NCBI GenBank assembly: GCA_008638375.1
Contig: CM018031.1
Location: 7,651,062-7,715,061 of the forward strand
Direction of reading: 5' to 3'
From: Nyssa sinensis
Taxonomy: Eukaryota > Streptophyta > Magnoliopsida > Cornales > Nyssaceae
DNA length: 64,000 bases
Shown here: positions 10,013 to 21,975 of the stretch, in pieces
Layout of the letters: every line of letters starts with the position of its first letter
How positions within the stretch are numbered: the first letter of the stretch is position 1
Made by a program: the position numbers and the translations under genes
The notes under the pieces: model-generated
What the model saw: only the letters and a program-made list of their open reading frames with translations
Told to the model about the DNA's origin: nothing
Databases searched by the model: none

Positions 10013-10543
10013 GAGAATGCTTTAATCGTTTTTGAAATAAAGTTGCAAAGGGACTTTACGTGGGAAGGTTTTGGGGGAGGTGTTCAGGATACCATCTTGT
10101 GGATTTTCACTCTATTCGCAAGCTGAAAGGGAATAGAGGTCTTGGCATTAGTTTGTTATTGATTTTAAATCAACCCTCTTGGGTAAATGGAGAATGCTTT
10201 AATTGTGTTTGAAATAAAGTTGCAAAGGGACTTTATGTGGGAAGGTTTTGGGGGAGGTGTTCAGGATACCATCTTGTGGATTTTCACTCTATTCGCAAGT
10301 TGAAAGGGAATAGAGGTCTTGGCATTAGTTTGTTATTGATTTTAAATCAACCCTCTTGGGTAAATGGAGAATGCTTTAATCGTTTTTGAAATAAAGTTGC
10401 ATAGGGACTTTATGTGGGAAGGTTTTGGGGGAGGTGTTCAGGATACCATCTTGTGGATTTTCACTCCATTCGCAAGCTGAAAGGGAATAGAGGTCTTGGC
10501 ATTAGTTTGTTATTGATTTTAAATCAACCCTCTCGGGTAAATG
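10013..10543 (+). repeat. Three tandem 177-bp repeats derived from LINE ORF2
   Basis: Units start at 10013, 10190 and 10367 at GAGAATGCTTTAAT and each ends at GGGTAAATG. The three copies differ at only a handful of positions (for example TTACGTGG versus TTATGTGG, CTCTATTCG versus CTCCATTCG), so the amplification is recent compared with the decay of the LINE itself. Confidence 0.93.
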
Positions 10544-11115
10544 GATTTTGAATTTCTACTATGGAAAGAGTTTTGGAGAATGTGAAATAATTTTGTACTT
10601 TTACAACAACTCTAATAAAGAATCTAGTATAATTTTAAAAACAAAAGGGGAATTCAATTGCCTAGTCAGTGTAGTATGTGCAAAATGGAGGAGGAGACCC
10701 TTGATCATCTTCTTATGCATTGTAAAGTCTCTAACGACTTGTGGAACGTGGTGCTTGTGCTTTTCGGATATAGATGGGTCATGCCGTCTTCCTTGAAGAA
10801 GGTTTTTTTGAGTTGGCATGCTAGTAGGATGAGGAAGGATCTTAGGAGCATACGGAGGGTAGCACCTTTATGCTTGGTTTGGAGTATTTGGATGGAGCAG
10901 AATCAGCAGATTTTCGAGAACAATGAACTGGCTTTGTGGGATCTAGATCTAAAGGATTCCTTTTTGCGACTGTGGTCCTTTTGGTATAAAGAAGAATATC
11001 CAAAACACTTAGATTTTTTTGTGACATTTTTGGAGGAGTTGAGGCATTAATTATGTGAACCTCTTCCGCTTTTTGTATGTAAATAATATTCTTATCTTAC
11101 CGGTTGAAAAAAAAA
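10013..11115 (+). mobile_element. 3' portion of a LINE retrotransposon, with internal triplication
   Basis: The 3' part (10630-11049) encodes the C-terminal zinc-knuckle region of plant LINE ORF2 (zf-RVT type): CSMCKMEEETLDHLLMHC, then a hydrophobic segment and a LVWSIWMEQNQQIF motif. Upstream, 10013-10543 holds three tandem copies of an ORF2 segment. Each reads NRGLGISLLLILNQ and then, after a frame slip, LLGKW, the conserved region just before that domain. The element ends in an A-rich tail near 11107-11116. The reverse transcriptase and endonuclease parts are missing and several stops are present, so this is a 5'-truncated dead copy. Confidence 0.75.
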
Positions 11116-12494
11116 GGGTTCCAGATCAATGACTATTTACCTGCAATTATCAAAGGTTCGTCCTTTTGTCTCTGATCTGCTACTTCGCCTTACAATCTAT
11201 TGATTTTCCCACTGCAAATCATCCAGTTTTCATGGTTTCTTCTATGATTATGGCTCCATCGACCTAATTGCCTCATACGAGTCTTCAATTTTGTTCTGAT
11301 CACTCGGATTATATTTATTATCAATATTTAATTTGACACTTCTAATTTTTGAATTGAGCTCTAATTTAGTTAGATCTGGTATTTGATCCCTTGATGTTAT
11401 AGGTTTTCTTTGTTTTTAATTTTATCGATTGCATTTATTGTTATTGTTATTGTTATTGTTGTTGTTTTTTTTTTTTTAAATAATTTATTCAGATTTGCAC
11501 AGTTTGGTTAAAGCATGAGGAAACTAAATAGAAGTAAAGTTTACCTTGTTTTGGTTGTGGAAAAAATGAAAACCTCATATTGACCAAGGTTGCATTAGGC
11601 ACAGATGGGTGGAGCGTTTGTGTGTGGCGGCCCTGGTGGGGACCTAAACATATAAAACTCTTGTATTGAAGGTTTATTTTATTTTCTTTCCTTGCATTTT
11701 ATCAGGAACGGAATGGAGCAAAATGTTCATTTATCTACTGAAGCTGCCCTCCCCCCCCCCCAAAAAAAAAAAAGCTGAAATTTTAATTGTAGCAAAAGGT
11801 GCTGTAAAAATTGCCTGACCCGAAGGATTATCATTTGCAAATCTTGTAATAGAAATGTGTTATAGTTACTTTGTGTCAGCGTCAATTTCAATCCACTTCC
11901 TTCGTTGAATACTGTTATTAGTCATTAGAGAACTTTCACATGGTATGCTGTTCACTTCCATCACAAAGGAAGAATTGCACATGCATTTATTTGTGGCAAC
12001 GTTGGTGACGCATGTTAATAATGCAAAATACAAGTGATAGGAACAGAATCCTTCCTCATATAGTAATTTAACTGTACTTGCTAAACAATATTTATCTCCT
12101 GATCGATAATGATTATCGTAATTCATCCATGGGCAGACATGAATATCCTGTTATATGTGTCTTGCTACTACTACAATTCTTTAACTAATTTTGTGGATTT
12201 TTTTTTTCATTTGTAAAATAAAGAGAGATACTACATGATCATGATCTCCTCAATGAGGCTTCATTATAGAACTCATACATTGGTGTTCCATTATGTTTTT
12301 TCACAACATTTGAATTCACAAATTAGCCATCTGAGATTTTTACATCACCATTATTTCCAAAACGTTAATATTGAAATAAAAGATGACCCCCCTCCCTGCG
12401 CACCAAAAAAGAAATAGATATAGGGATACATACACTGCATGATTTTTGTGGAAATGTTAAGAGAAGCTAATGTATTCACTTGAATGGCATGAAA
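11116..12494. other. Non-coding region upstream of GNL1
   Basis: Contains (TTATTG)n near 11436-11462, a C-run joined to an A-run at 11750-11773 and several short open frames (for example 11866-12126 minus) without recognisable domains. No gene or RNA recognised. Confidence 0.45.
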
Positions 12495-12502
12495 GGAACG
12501 AT

Positions 12503-12731
12503 TAGTGGTGGATCTAGACCATGGATTGGGGGGCACAAAAATACAAAGAATAAAATTTAAGGAGGTCTTTTGTGAAAATATTAAAAAAAAATTTGGGGGG
12601 GGGGGGTACTTCTATTTTTTTTTTTTTTAAATTCTTTTTAAAAGAAGGGTAAAAAAAAAATAAAAAAAATCAGATTTTTAAAAGTTTGGGGGGCCATTGC
12701 CCCCCTTAGCATCTATGTAGCTCCACCAATG
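12503..12731. mobile_element. hAT-like MITE with perfect 8-bp target duplication
   Basis: 229 bp. The left end is TAGTGGTGGATCTAG; the reverse complement of the right end is CATTGGTGGAGCTAC. The 8-bp GGAACGAT occurs on both sides (12495-12502 and 12732-12739) without mismatch. Inside are G-runs and A-runs ending GGGGGCCATTGCCCCCC. No coding capacity. The perfect duplication suggests a fairly young insertion. Confidence 0.82.
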
Positions 12732-12739
12732 GGAACGAT

Positions 12740-13829
12740 GGACTCATTTCAATTAATTGTGAACCAATTGGACAAAATAAAGTTATTTGGGATTGCAAAA
12801 CAATACTATATTGGTTGTTCATTTAAATATGAAGATAAACGTTCAAGTGAAACCTGTAGGGATCTGTGCGATCTTTCTATTTTTCTGAGGTTCCTTTCTA
12901 GAACTGAAGTAAAGCCCAAGTTTTCCCTCATAGACTTGGAAAGAAAGATGATTCCATTAATCTGGTGTAGCATACTGGGGAATGCAAAATTTCTTTTGAT
13001 ATTGGGGCCTTTAAAAGTGTTGCTGGTATAAGTGAACACCATCAGACCAGAAGGTTCTCATTATGTGCTTTAATAAAAGGATGGCATAGTTTGGTTAGTG
13101 GGTGAGATAGTCTGATGTGATGTGTGCTTTGATGTTCATTTAGTCCCAAAAAAAATAACAAAAAACCAAAAACAAAAAATGCACACACAGACCTGTATTT
13201 TTATTTTAGGGATGCAAGGTGTGAATTGGGATCACATTCCCTAAATTTCAAAATCACTGAGCTGTAAATGTGCTGTCATATTTAACTTCTGAATTTTCTG
13301 GGATCATCCTTGTCAATGTTGAGATGGGTTGGTACTTGGTACTGAATGCCTGAAAAATGGGGGTTTGCATGTGGTTTTTCTCCAAATTTACAACAATACA
13401 ATTTCTGACCCAAAAATTCCTTCATTCTTCAAAAGATAAGGATGGAGAGTTAAGTGAACGAATCTGCCTCCCCCATACATACTATTTTATCTGCATAACC
13501 TAGAGGTCCATAACACAAAATACTATCTGTTAACCCTCGATGCACTCGTTCGCAGCCTCCCACGGAGCGGTCAACATGTTAGCTATGTCTTTGAGCCACA
13601 TAATCTATTTTGCTTTATGCTCTAGAGATTTTTTTGATTGCTTCAACTTCAACTTTAATTTTTATTTTTCCTTCTTTCAAATTCATGTTAGAATTTGTGT
13701 TTGTTGACTGTCTCCGTCAATCATTGTGAAGGGTATGGTTTGGCCATCTTTCAGCACCTTATTTGTCTGGTAGCTGGCTCATAGCTGGCTCAAATATAAC
13801 TTAATCTGCATTAAGAAGCGTGGATAATT
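12740..13829. other. Region just upstream of the GNL1 start codon
   Basis: No coding exon recognised. The final part contains the candidate splice acceptor CTTTCAG at 13748-13754 and a short leader to the ATG at 13830. The open frame 12729-13031 has no recognisable domain. Confidence 0.4.
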
Positions 13830-16800
13830 ATGGGGTGCTTAAATCGGCAGTCTGGAGTCAATTCTTTTGTTGGAGAACCCAAAGACTCTTTCATGATTTC
13901 TTCCAGGGGTGCTTTAGCATGTATGGTGAATTCAGAAATAGGTGCAGTTTTGGCCGTGATGAGGAGAAATGTTCGATGGGGAGTTCGTTACAGCACAGAT
14001 GATGACCAGCTAGAGCCCTCCCTCATCCAGACTTTCAAGGAATTACGGAAAAAAATTTTCTCATGGCAACATAAGTGGCATACTATCAGTCCAGTTGTGT
14101 ACCTCCAGCCATTTTTGGATGTGATTAAATCTGATGAAACTGGTGCACCAATCACCGGAGTTGCTTTGTCATCCATTTACAAAATCTTGACTCTTGAAAT
14201 ACTTGATATAAATACTGTGAATGTAGCCGATGCTTTGCATCTGATAGTTGATGCTGTTACAAGCTGCCGGTTCGAGGTAACTGATCCTGCTTCTGAAGAA
14301 GTGGTACTGATGAAGATACTTCAAGTTCTTTTGGCTTGCATGAAGAATAAGGCATCGGTTAAGTTGAGTAACCAGCATGTGTGCAACATAGTAAATACCT
14401 GCTTTCGTATAGTTCATCAAGCAAGCTCTAAAGGTGAATTGTTGCAGAGGATAGCACGCCATACTATGCATGAACTGATTAGGTGTATTTTTTCGCACCT
14501 GCCTGAAATTGACAACACAGGATATGTATTGGCTCAGGGAGGCAGGTTGTATGTCAACAACGAGGTAATGATCATTATGCATAATTTCCTGTTTGATGCA
14601 TTATCTGCTTGAACTTAGAAATACGTATTAATTCTGGCACCATGATGGAGTTTTGGTGCCCGGGCTCCATATTATTTAGATGGCCAACCAACTCCTTGAA
14701 TCTGAACTGTTATTTTGGTGGTAATCTCTGATAGATTGATAGCCTGAATCAATATACATTGTCTAACCATTACTCAAGTAGGAACTTTTATATAGAGTTC
14801 TGGAAAGGAATTCATATGGCAGATGTTCATGACCATTCAGTGTTAATGAAATTAGCAGTAGTGGCTCAGAGGTAAAGTCTTGGACAGACAATCCAGAATT
14901 TCGAGTTGTTAGTGATGGAAGTGGAGGTGCTTGGCCTCTTATTAAATCTTGAGTCATGCATCCAATATGTTGTTTCCTTGTCAATTTGTGAAGCTTGTGT
15001 TTTTTTGTGTAGGTTGGTGTGCCAGATGCAGATCCTGCTTCTGGAAGTAAACAACAAGAAAATGGCCATGTCAGTTCAGAATATGATGGCCAGATGCCTT
15101 CTGTTGGAGTTGCTTCTACTGTTTCCACGGGTACATTAGTAGGCAAGATGGATGAAAATATAATTGAGGTTGGTCAGGCCATGGATGCTGCTCAAAATGG
15201 AGGGCATGCTATGATGGAGCCTTACGGGTTGCCATGCATGGTAGAAATATTTCACTTCCTATGCTCTCTTCTGAATGTAGCAGAGCAGACTGAAATTGGT
15301 CCTAGATCAAATCCTATAGCATATGATGAAGATGTTCCCCTATTTGCACTGGGATTGATCAATTCGGCTATTGAATTGGGTGGGTCATCTATTGGTCATC
15401 ACCCTAAATTATTGGCTTTGATACAGGATGAACTGTCATATAACCTGATGCAGTTTGGCTTGTCAATGAGTCCACTAATTCTTTCAACAGTATGTAGCAT
15501 CGTTCTCAATCTGTATCATCATCTGCGGGCTAAGCTAAAGTTACAGCTTGAAGCTTTCTTCTCTTGTGTGCTTTTGAGGATTGCACAAAGCAAGCATGGA
15601 GCTTTGTACCAACAGCAAGAGGTCGCTATGGAGACTCTTGTTGACCTCTGCAGGCAGCAGATGTTCATGACTGAGATGTATGCCAACTTTGATTGTGACA
15701 TATCCTGCAGCAATGTGTTTGAAGATCTTGCCAACCTTCTATCAAAAAGTGCTTTCCCAGTGAACAGTCCTCTATCTGCAATGCACATTCTTGCTCTGGA
15801 TGGTCTGATTGCCATGGTTCAGGGAATGGCTGAGAGGATAGGCAACGAATCGCCAGCTTCAGAACAGGCTTCATTAGATCTTGAGGAATATAAACCATTC
15901 TGGACAGTGAAATGTGAGAACTATGGTGATCCTAGTCATTGGGTTCCATTTGTTCATAAGATGAAGTACATCAAGAAAAGATTGATGAATGGATCCGATC
16001 ATTTTAACAGGGATCCTAAGAAAGGTTTAGAATTTCTCCAAGGGATGCGTCTATTACCTGATAAACTTGACCCCAGAAGTGTAGCATGCTTTATCAGGTA
16101 CACAACAGGGTTAGATAAAAATCTTATTGGGGATTTCCTTGGAAACCATGATGAATTCTGTGTTCAGGTACTTCATGAATTTGCTGGAACTTTTGACTTT
16201 CAAGACATGACTTTGGATACCGCATTGCGTGTTTTCTTGGAAACTTTCCGATTGCCTGGAGAATCACAGAAGATACAGAGGGTGCTTGAGGCATTTGCGG
16301 GGAGATATCATGAGCAATCACCAAATATTCTGGCCAACAAAGATGCTGCCCTCTTGTTGTCATATTCGCTTATACTGCTCAACACAGATCAACACAATGT
16401 GCAGGTGAAAAAGAAGATGACTGAAGAAGATTTTATCCGTAACAATCGGCAAATCAATGGGGGGAATGATCTCCCTCGAGAGTACTTGTCAGAGCTTTAC
16501 CACTCAATCGTCAAGAATGAAATCCGGATGACACCAGAGCAAGGCGCTGGTTTTCCACTGATGACACCCAGCCACTGGATTGGTCTAATGCACAAATCCA
16601 AACAAGCTACTCCATTCATCATTTGTGATTCTAATGTGCAACTTGACTATGATATGTTTGTCATCTTGTCAGGTCCTACGATTGCTGCCATGTCGGTAGT
16701 TTTTGATCATGTGGAGCAGGAAGATATTTTACAAACATGTATCGATGGTTTCTTGGCCATTGCTAAAATTTCAGCCTGCTATCATCTTAATGATGTATTG

Positions 16801-18669
16801 GATGATTTGGTTGTTTCTCTCTGTAAATTCACAACCCTCTTGCTTCCATTATCTGTTGAAGAATCTGTTCTTGCTTTTGCGGATGACACTAAAGCAAGGA
16901 TGGCAACCATAACAGTTTTCACTATAGCAAATAGGTATGGAGATCATATTCGCTCTGGTTGGAAAAACATCCTGGATTGCATCCTAAGCTTGCACAAGTT
17001 AGGCCTTCTGCCATCTCGTCTGGCCAGTGATGCAGCTGATGATTTTGAGCCCCCTTCTGAATTGGAGAGGGGGAGACCTGCTACAAGTTCCACACCTGCA
17101 TCTCACACGCCAACTATGACCATTCCTCGGAAATCATCTGGCTTGATGGGCCGGTTCAGCCAGTTCTTGTATTACGATGCAGAAGAGCCCACGCCACAAC
17201 CAACTGCAGAGGAGCTTGCAGCTCATCAGCATGCACTCCAGACAATCCAGAACTGCCACATTGATAGCATATTTACAGAAAGCAAGTTTCTGCAAAGTGA
17301 GTCCCTATTGCAGCTTGCTCAGGCCCTGATCTTGGCTGCAGGGCAACCCAACAAGGGGAATAACTTTCCGGAAGGTGGAGATACTATGGTTTTCTGCCTG
17401 GAGTTGCTGATTGCAATCACGCTGAATAACCGGGATAGGATTATGCTTCTCTGGCAGGGTGTTTATGAACACATATCCAATATTGTTCAGTCAACTGCAA
17501 TGCCTTGTGCTCTGGTGGAGAAGGCTGTGTTTGGTCTCCTCCGAATATGCCAACGGCTTCTTCCGTACAAGGAAAACTTGACCGATGAGCTTCTTAAGTC
17601 GCTGCAGCTGGTTCTAAAACTTGATGCTCGGGTTGCTGATGCATATTGTGAACACATCACACAGGAAGTTATGCGCCTTGTCAAAGCAAATGCAATGCAG
17701 ATAAGATCCCAAATCGGTTGGCGCACCATCACTTCCCTACTTTCTATCACAGCTCGACATCCAGAAGCATCTGAAGCAGGATTTGAAACACTAGTATTTA
17801 TTATGTCTGATGGGGCCCACCTGTTGCCAGCAAATTATGTTCTATGTGTGAATGCTGCCAGGCAGTTTGCCGAGTCTCGAGTTGGACATGTTCATAGGTC
17901 CATTAGATCCTTAGATCTGATGGCAGGATCTGTTGTTTGCCTAGTAAATTGGTCTTGCAAGACCAAGGAAGCTGTGGGGGAGGAGGCTGCTGCAAAAATG
18001 TATCAGGATATAGGGGAGATGTGGCTGAGATTGGTACAGGGTCTGAGGAAAGTGTGTTTGGATCAGAGAGAAGAGGTGAGGAATCATGCTGTTTTGTTGT
18101 TACAGCGGTGCTTGACAGGAGTGGAGAGGATTCGCCTTCCAAATGAGTTGTGGTTGCAGTGTTTTGATCTAGTGATATTCACATTGCTTGATGATTTAAT
18201 AAAAATTGCACAGGAGAGCTCTCCAAAGGACTATCGGAACATGGAAGGAACACTTGCTCTATCTGTGAAACTCTTGTCAAAAGTGTTCTTACAGTTAGTG
18301 CAGGATCTGTCACAGCTGACGTCTTTCTGCAAACTATGGCTAGGGGTCCTTAATCGTATGGAGAGATTAATGAAAGTGAAATTCAGAGGGAAACGGAGTG
18401 AGAAGATCCATGAATTAGTTCCTGAGCTTCTCAAGAACACACTGCTTGTCATGAAGACGAGGGGAATTCTTGTGCAGAGAGATGCTGTTGGTGGGGACAG
18501 CTTCTGGCAACTGACTTGGCTGCATGTCAATAATATATCCCCATCTTTGCAATTAGAAGTGTTCCCTGGTAATGAGTTGGAGCAGTTGCAGGACAAGCAC
18601 ATTATCACAGGGGGTAGTCCTGTGCCTGATGGGAATTTACTCTCTCCCTCAAGCGAGACCACAGCCTAA
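13830..18669 (+). CDS. GNL1: ARF guanine-nucleotide exchange factor, GNL1 (GBF1/GNOM family)
   Basis: Coding exons 13830-14564 and 15013-18669 join in phase 0 (GAG|GTAATG donor, GTGTAG acceptor), giving 1463 residues against about 1440-1450 for Arabidopsis GNL1 and GNOM. Order of domains: DCB (residues about 1-245, entirely exon 1), HUS (about 300-480, includes NPIAYDEDVPLFALGLINSA), Sec7 (about 575-765, starts at FNRDPKKGLEFLQG), then HDS regions to the C-terminus. The catalytic glutamate is E662 in FRLPGESQKI. Position 700, next to LNTDQHN, is leucine where BFA-sensitive GNOM has methionine. The N-terminus (MGCLNRQSGVNSF), the VNNEVGV junction and the C-terminus (LEVFPGNELEQLQ, SPVPDGN) fit GNL1 better than GNOM. 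GNL1 is known to activate ARF1 at the Golgi for COPI retrograde traffic to the ER. A single intron at the end of the DCB region matches the family. No break is seen; the frame is open throughout. Confidence 0.96.
14565..15012 (+). other. GNL1 intron
   Basis: A 448-bp GT-AG intron between the two GNL1 coding exons, with in-frame stops and a T-rich end (CTTGTGTTTTTTTGTGTAG). Nothing else is seen in it. Confidence 0.9.
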
Positions 18670-19645
18670 GATAGCTTCCAGATAGGAGGTTTACAATCAC
18701 AATTTGATTGAGAAATTTTAATGGCCTTAATGATGCCCCTTTGCTCAAAATCGGGACTACTTAGAGATAGTTAAGATGATTCTATGTATATGGTTGTTGA
18801 TATTTACTGCAGACGACTTGCCAAATTAAAGATTTCCCGAAGCTGCAGGGTGCAAACTAAAGGAGGCAAGCGTATGCCTAAGGGCCTGTTTGGACTCCTT
18901 CAGTACAAGTGCTTTTTCTTTTTTCTTCATCATTGCACTTCCAAGATCTGTGAAAAGAGTGATCCTTATTTGGAGGGTGTGCACTGTCTATTTGCTATAC
19001 TTAGGGGATCCACCAAGGGCTATCAGTGGATCGCTCCTTAAATTTTGTACCGGTGTAATAGTTTTCTGTATTAAGATTTAACAATTACAATTTTATGAGT
19101 TTCCTTTGTATAAATAGTGTTTTAGTGATGTGATACAGTGCAGTACACCCAGGGAATTTTAATAACCTTATTATGGAAACATACTTTGATTTTTTTCGTT
19201 ATAAATTTATTGCCAATTTTGCTTCAAAGTTTCCACATTTGAGCTCTTCTCTACTCTGTGACTGTATATTACTGGTGCAGAATTTAGTATTGAGAATGTA
19301 AACCAGAAACTTTTATGGTTTGCTTTCTCTCTTTCAGCCTCCATGGAGTGGGTGACAACTTTAGCAAGAGTAAGAAAATTTTGACTGCCATGTCAAGAAG
19401 AATGAGCAGGAATAAGTGGATTATTAGTCCTGGATTTTGCTATCTTCTTGATCTAGTACTTCAAACTTTCCAAATAGCGAAGATGTGCTCATTGCTGGTT
19501 TTGCAGTTGTTTTAAAGATACACGAGTTTCTTTTAAACACCACCGGTAACTCAACTTTATGAAGTTCTGACGACTCTTTGCAGTATCAAGACAACGAGGG
19601 AAGAATACAATAATTTGATTTATGTGCAAAACCTGTCTGCTGGTC
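18670..19645 (+). other. GNL1 3' UTR and spacer to the tRNA gene
   Basis: No gene recognised. The short open frames at 18784-19081 are most likely 3' UTR. An AATTTTGTACC stretch followed by TGTATTAAGATTT at 19036-19080 is a plausible polyadenylation area, but the site cannot be fixed. Confidence 0.45.
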
Positions 19646-19718
19646 GGGGATGTAGCTCAAATGGTAGAGCGCTCGCTTTGCATGCGAGAGGCACGGGGTT
19701 CGATCCCCCGCATCTCCA
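19646..19718 (+). tRNA. tRNA-Ala (anticodon UGC)
   Basis: A 73-base cloverleaf. The acceptor stem GGGGATG pairs with CATCTCC, with a single G3:U70 pair, the identity element of alanine tRNA. The D arm is GCTC..GAGC. The anticodon stem CTCGC/GCGAG encloses TTTGCAT with anticodon TGC at 19679-19681. The T arm is CGGGGTTCGATCCCCCG, and the discriminator base is A. The internal A box (TAGCTCAAATGGTAGAGC) and B box (GGTTCGATCCC) are intact, and TTTCTTTT downstream can end Pol III transcription. No intron. CCA is not encoded, as usual for nuclear tRNA genes. Confidence 0.97.
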
Positions 19719-19732
19719 TTTCTTTTAAAATA

Positions 19733-19763
19733 AATATATTCTTATTTAAAATAAATATATTCC
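19733..19763. repeat. Short tandem duplication after the tRNA
   Basis: The block AAATAAATATATTC occurs twice in succession just after the tRNA terminator. Confidence 0.7.
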
Positions 19764-19869
19764 ATAACTGCCACTGCCCCCACAATGCTACCTACATGTT
19801 TTTTAACAACTATCAACTTTGGCTGAAGATTGCTTTAATTCCATAGATAAAGAATGTTGAGAGTGAAAG

Positions 19870-20341
19870 CCTGCAACTTTCTCAGCCTCTCTGCGGTGTC
19901 TTCAATCTGTTCCCATTTTTATAATTTGGTCTGCTTTTTTAAACCCTCTATCCTTGGATCAACATCAAGCCACCACACCAGCTCAAACTAAATTCTCGGG
20001 TTTCTCTCCCTCTAATTATGCTCTTCTGTAATTGACCTTTGGGTTTGAGCCGACTTTGCATTCTCCTTCCATCTGGGTACAAGGCTCCTTTGAGAATGTC
20101 ATCCAACCCTTCTAGTTTCCATTTCCATCTTATCTGCATAAAAGTTTAGAAACACAAAGATCAATCATGCAAGATTGTGTTAGTGAGCGCTTGTTTTCTA
20201 TTGTAGACTTACAATGTCAAGCTCAAGAACATTCGTGATATCGCGAGGAACGCCGGGTCTGGGTTGGTAATCTATCCCTTCTGGCTTACATCTCAACCTC
20301 AGGTCTATTACAGGCCAAGCCGTCAAGAATAGGAACTAGTG
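19870..20341 (-). pseudogene. Two decayed exons of an unrecognised gene
   Basis: On the minus strand a first block (about 20341-20213) reads CKPEGIDYQPRPGVPRDITN and continues VLELDI to a GTAAGTC donor. A second block starts after a TATGCAG acceptor at 20133 and reads WKWKLEGLDDILKGALYPDG, then RRMQSRLKPKGQLQKSIIRG. The in-frame reading ends at 19948, but one frame over the sequence continues WWLDVDPRIEGLKKQ, so there is an indel near 19970. The residue pattern looks like a real conserved protein. I do not recognise the family and do not assign a function. The upstream part is cut by a stop, so this looks like a gene remnant. Confidence 0.5.
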
Positions 20342-20343
20342 TA

Positions 20344-20703
20344 TTGGTAACATCTGGATTCTCACCAAGCTCTGTTCATCCATTCACACTCAACCAAAGC
20401 TTTCACACCCACCCAAAGTTAGAGTTGAGATTATTTTCAGTGTGGCCTTCGTCTTTGCAAACAATTCCTTTACAGCATGCTTCTCTTTCGTCGAGACTTT
20501 TACTATCACCACAAGCTTCTCTTATTCATTCAAGGCGTGATGTTCTTAAAGAGGCACTTAAGGAGGGAGTGACAGGTGAGGTCACAACCACTCCTAGTAT
20601 ACATGAAAGGCGTGACAGCGCCGTCAGTCTTTTGACGCTGGTTCATTGTAGCTTACTTATGGCATACAACAACCAATCCCAATTGAGGACTGATGACCTT
20701 TAG
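20344..20703 (+). other. Isolated 119-codon open frame, doubtful
   Basis: Starts MVTSGFSPSSVHPFTLNQ and is serine-rich and leucine-rich for its first 65 residues, which could mimic a plastid transit peptide, then ends SQLRTDDL. No recognisable domain, no clear splice partner. It begins directly next to the decayed minus-strand exons and may be their antisense upstream flank. Confidence 0.15.
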
Positions 20704-21937
20704 AGAATAAGAATAGAGTACCATGTGACATTTAATTTTAATTTTATTTTATGTAGAGAATTCACATAGTTTTTTTTGTATATGTGCATGTGTTACATTT
20801 TTTGTTTATGTAAATCAAATACATGTATCAGACATATCTATATATATAATGCATTTACATTCACACATTTTCTTTACGATGAATAACACATATATATGTT
20901 TGTTGCATGAATTGATCGGATGAAAACATACAAGTTTAGAGAAATATTTTTGCAAGTTAAAGTACTGATTAACTTATAACTTTGATGTAGTGATTTTTAG
21001 GGTTAAGGGAAATAAAAATATCAAAAAATAGTCAAATTGACTTTGGATTAAGACCTTTCACTTCTTTTTCTATAAGTACAATTACGTAAATTGTTTAGAT
21101 GAATAAATAAAAGTTTTAGAGAAGTACTTTGTAAGTTAAAAGAGATCCAACTAATTTATACTTTTTTATGTAGTGATTCTTAAGATTTCGGGAACAAAAA
21201 TATCTAAAAATAATAGTCAAACTGACTATGAATTTAGATTTTAACACTTATTCGTCCTATTAATATAGTTACGTGAAGTGATTTAAAGAAAAACTATAAG
21301 TCGAAAAAAAATTTTTGCAAGTTAAAGAATCAAACTAACTTATGATTTCGATGTAAGGATTCATATCCCAAAATAGTAAAACTAATTCCAGACGAAGATG
21401 TATTACAAGAGTAGTTGTAAATATAAGTATTTGAAGTGATTTGATAAAAGAAAAAAGAAAAAGACAAATGAAAGATTAATCTACATTAATATATATGTTA
21501 TTGTCTTATCGATGGAGACATATCAATTAAACAAAAAAATATCTTCAAAAGCATTTATTGAAAAGATATTTTCAAAGATAACACAAAATCTTAAATCATA
21601 GGAGTGTTTGTGAAAATCATCCTTAAAAGCGTCTCTTATTTTTTTTTTAAAACGTCTTTTAAAAGAGGCTATTCAAAAATTCAGACAGTCAGGAATAAAA
21701 GTAGAAAAATATTGATGGGAAAAATTAGCTTATAAAAGTGCATGAGTCGGTAAAAAATTCTTCATCATGTGCATTGTTTCTGATTTGGATATTCATTTGA
21801 GTGACCGCACTCGTCACAGGACCGACGAATGATTGAAATGTTAACAGGCTTTCGTTTGTTGGAGCTCGCTAAACTCTAGCATTCTGAAACGCGGGAATCT
21901 CTCTCTACCTCCGGCAAGTATGATCGAGAAGTGCGCG

Positions 21938-21975
<38 letters not shown>
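21938..21975. repeat. (CT)n(TA)n compound microsatellite
   Basis: About ten CT units pass directly into about eight TA units. Confidence 0.9.

Noticed and set aside
10013..10543. 177-bp repeats as a satellite or CRISPR array
   Set aside because: Only three direct copies without unique spacers, and the content is LINE ORF2.
13988..18662. Minus-strand open frames of 60-143 codons within GNL1
   Set aside because: Shadows of the intact plus-strand GNL1 frame; no domain content.
19622..19846. Open frame of 74 codons overlapping the tRNA
   Set aside because: It is a by-product of the tRNA-Ala sequence; the cloverleaf with G3:U70 explains the conservation.
20215..20330. Plus-strand reading that looks protein-like (NIRDIARNAGSGLVIYPFWL)
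   Set aside because: The minus-strand reading of the same bases joins a second exon through a good donor and acceptor; the plus reading has no partner exon.
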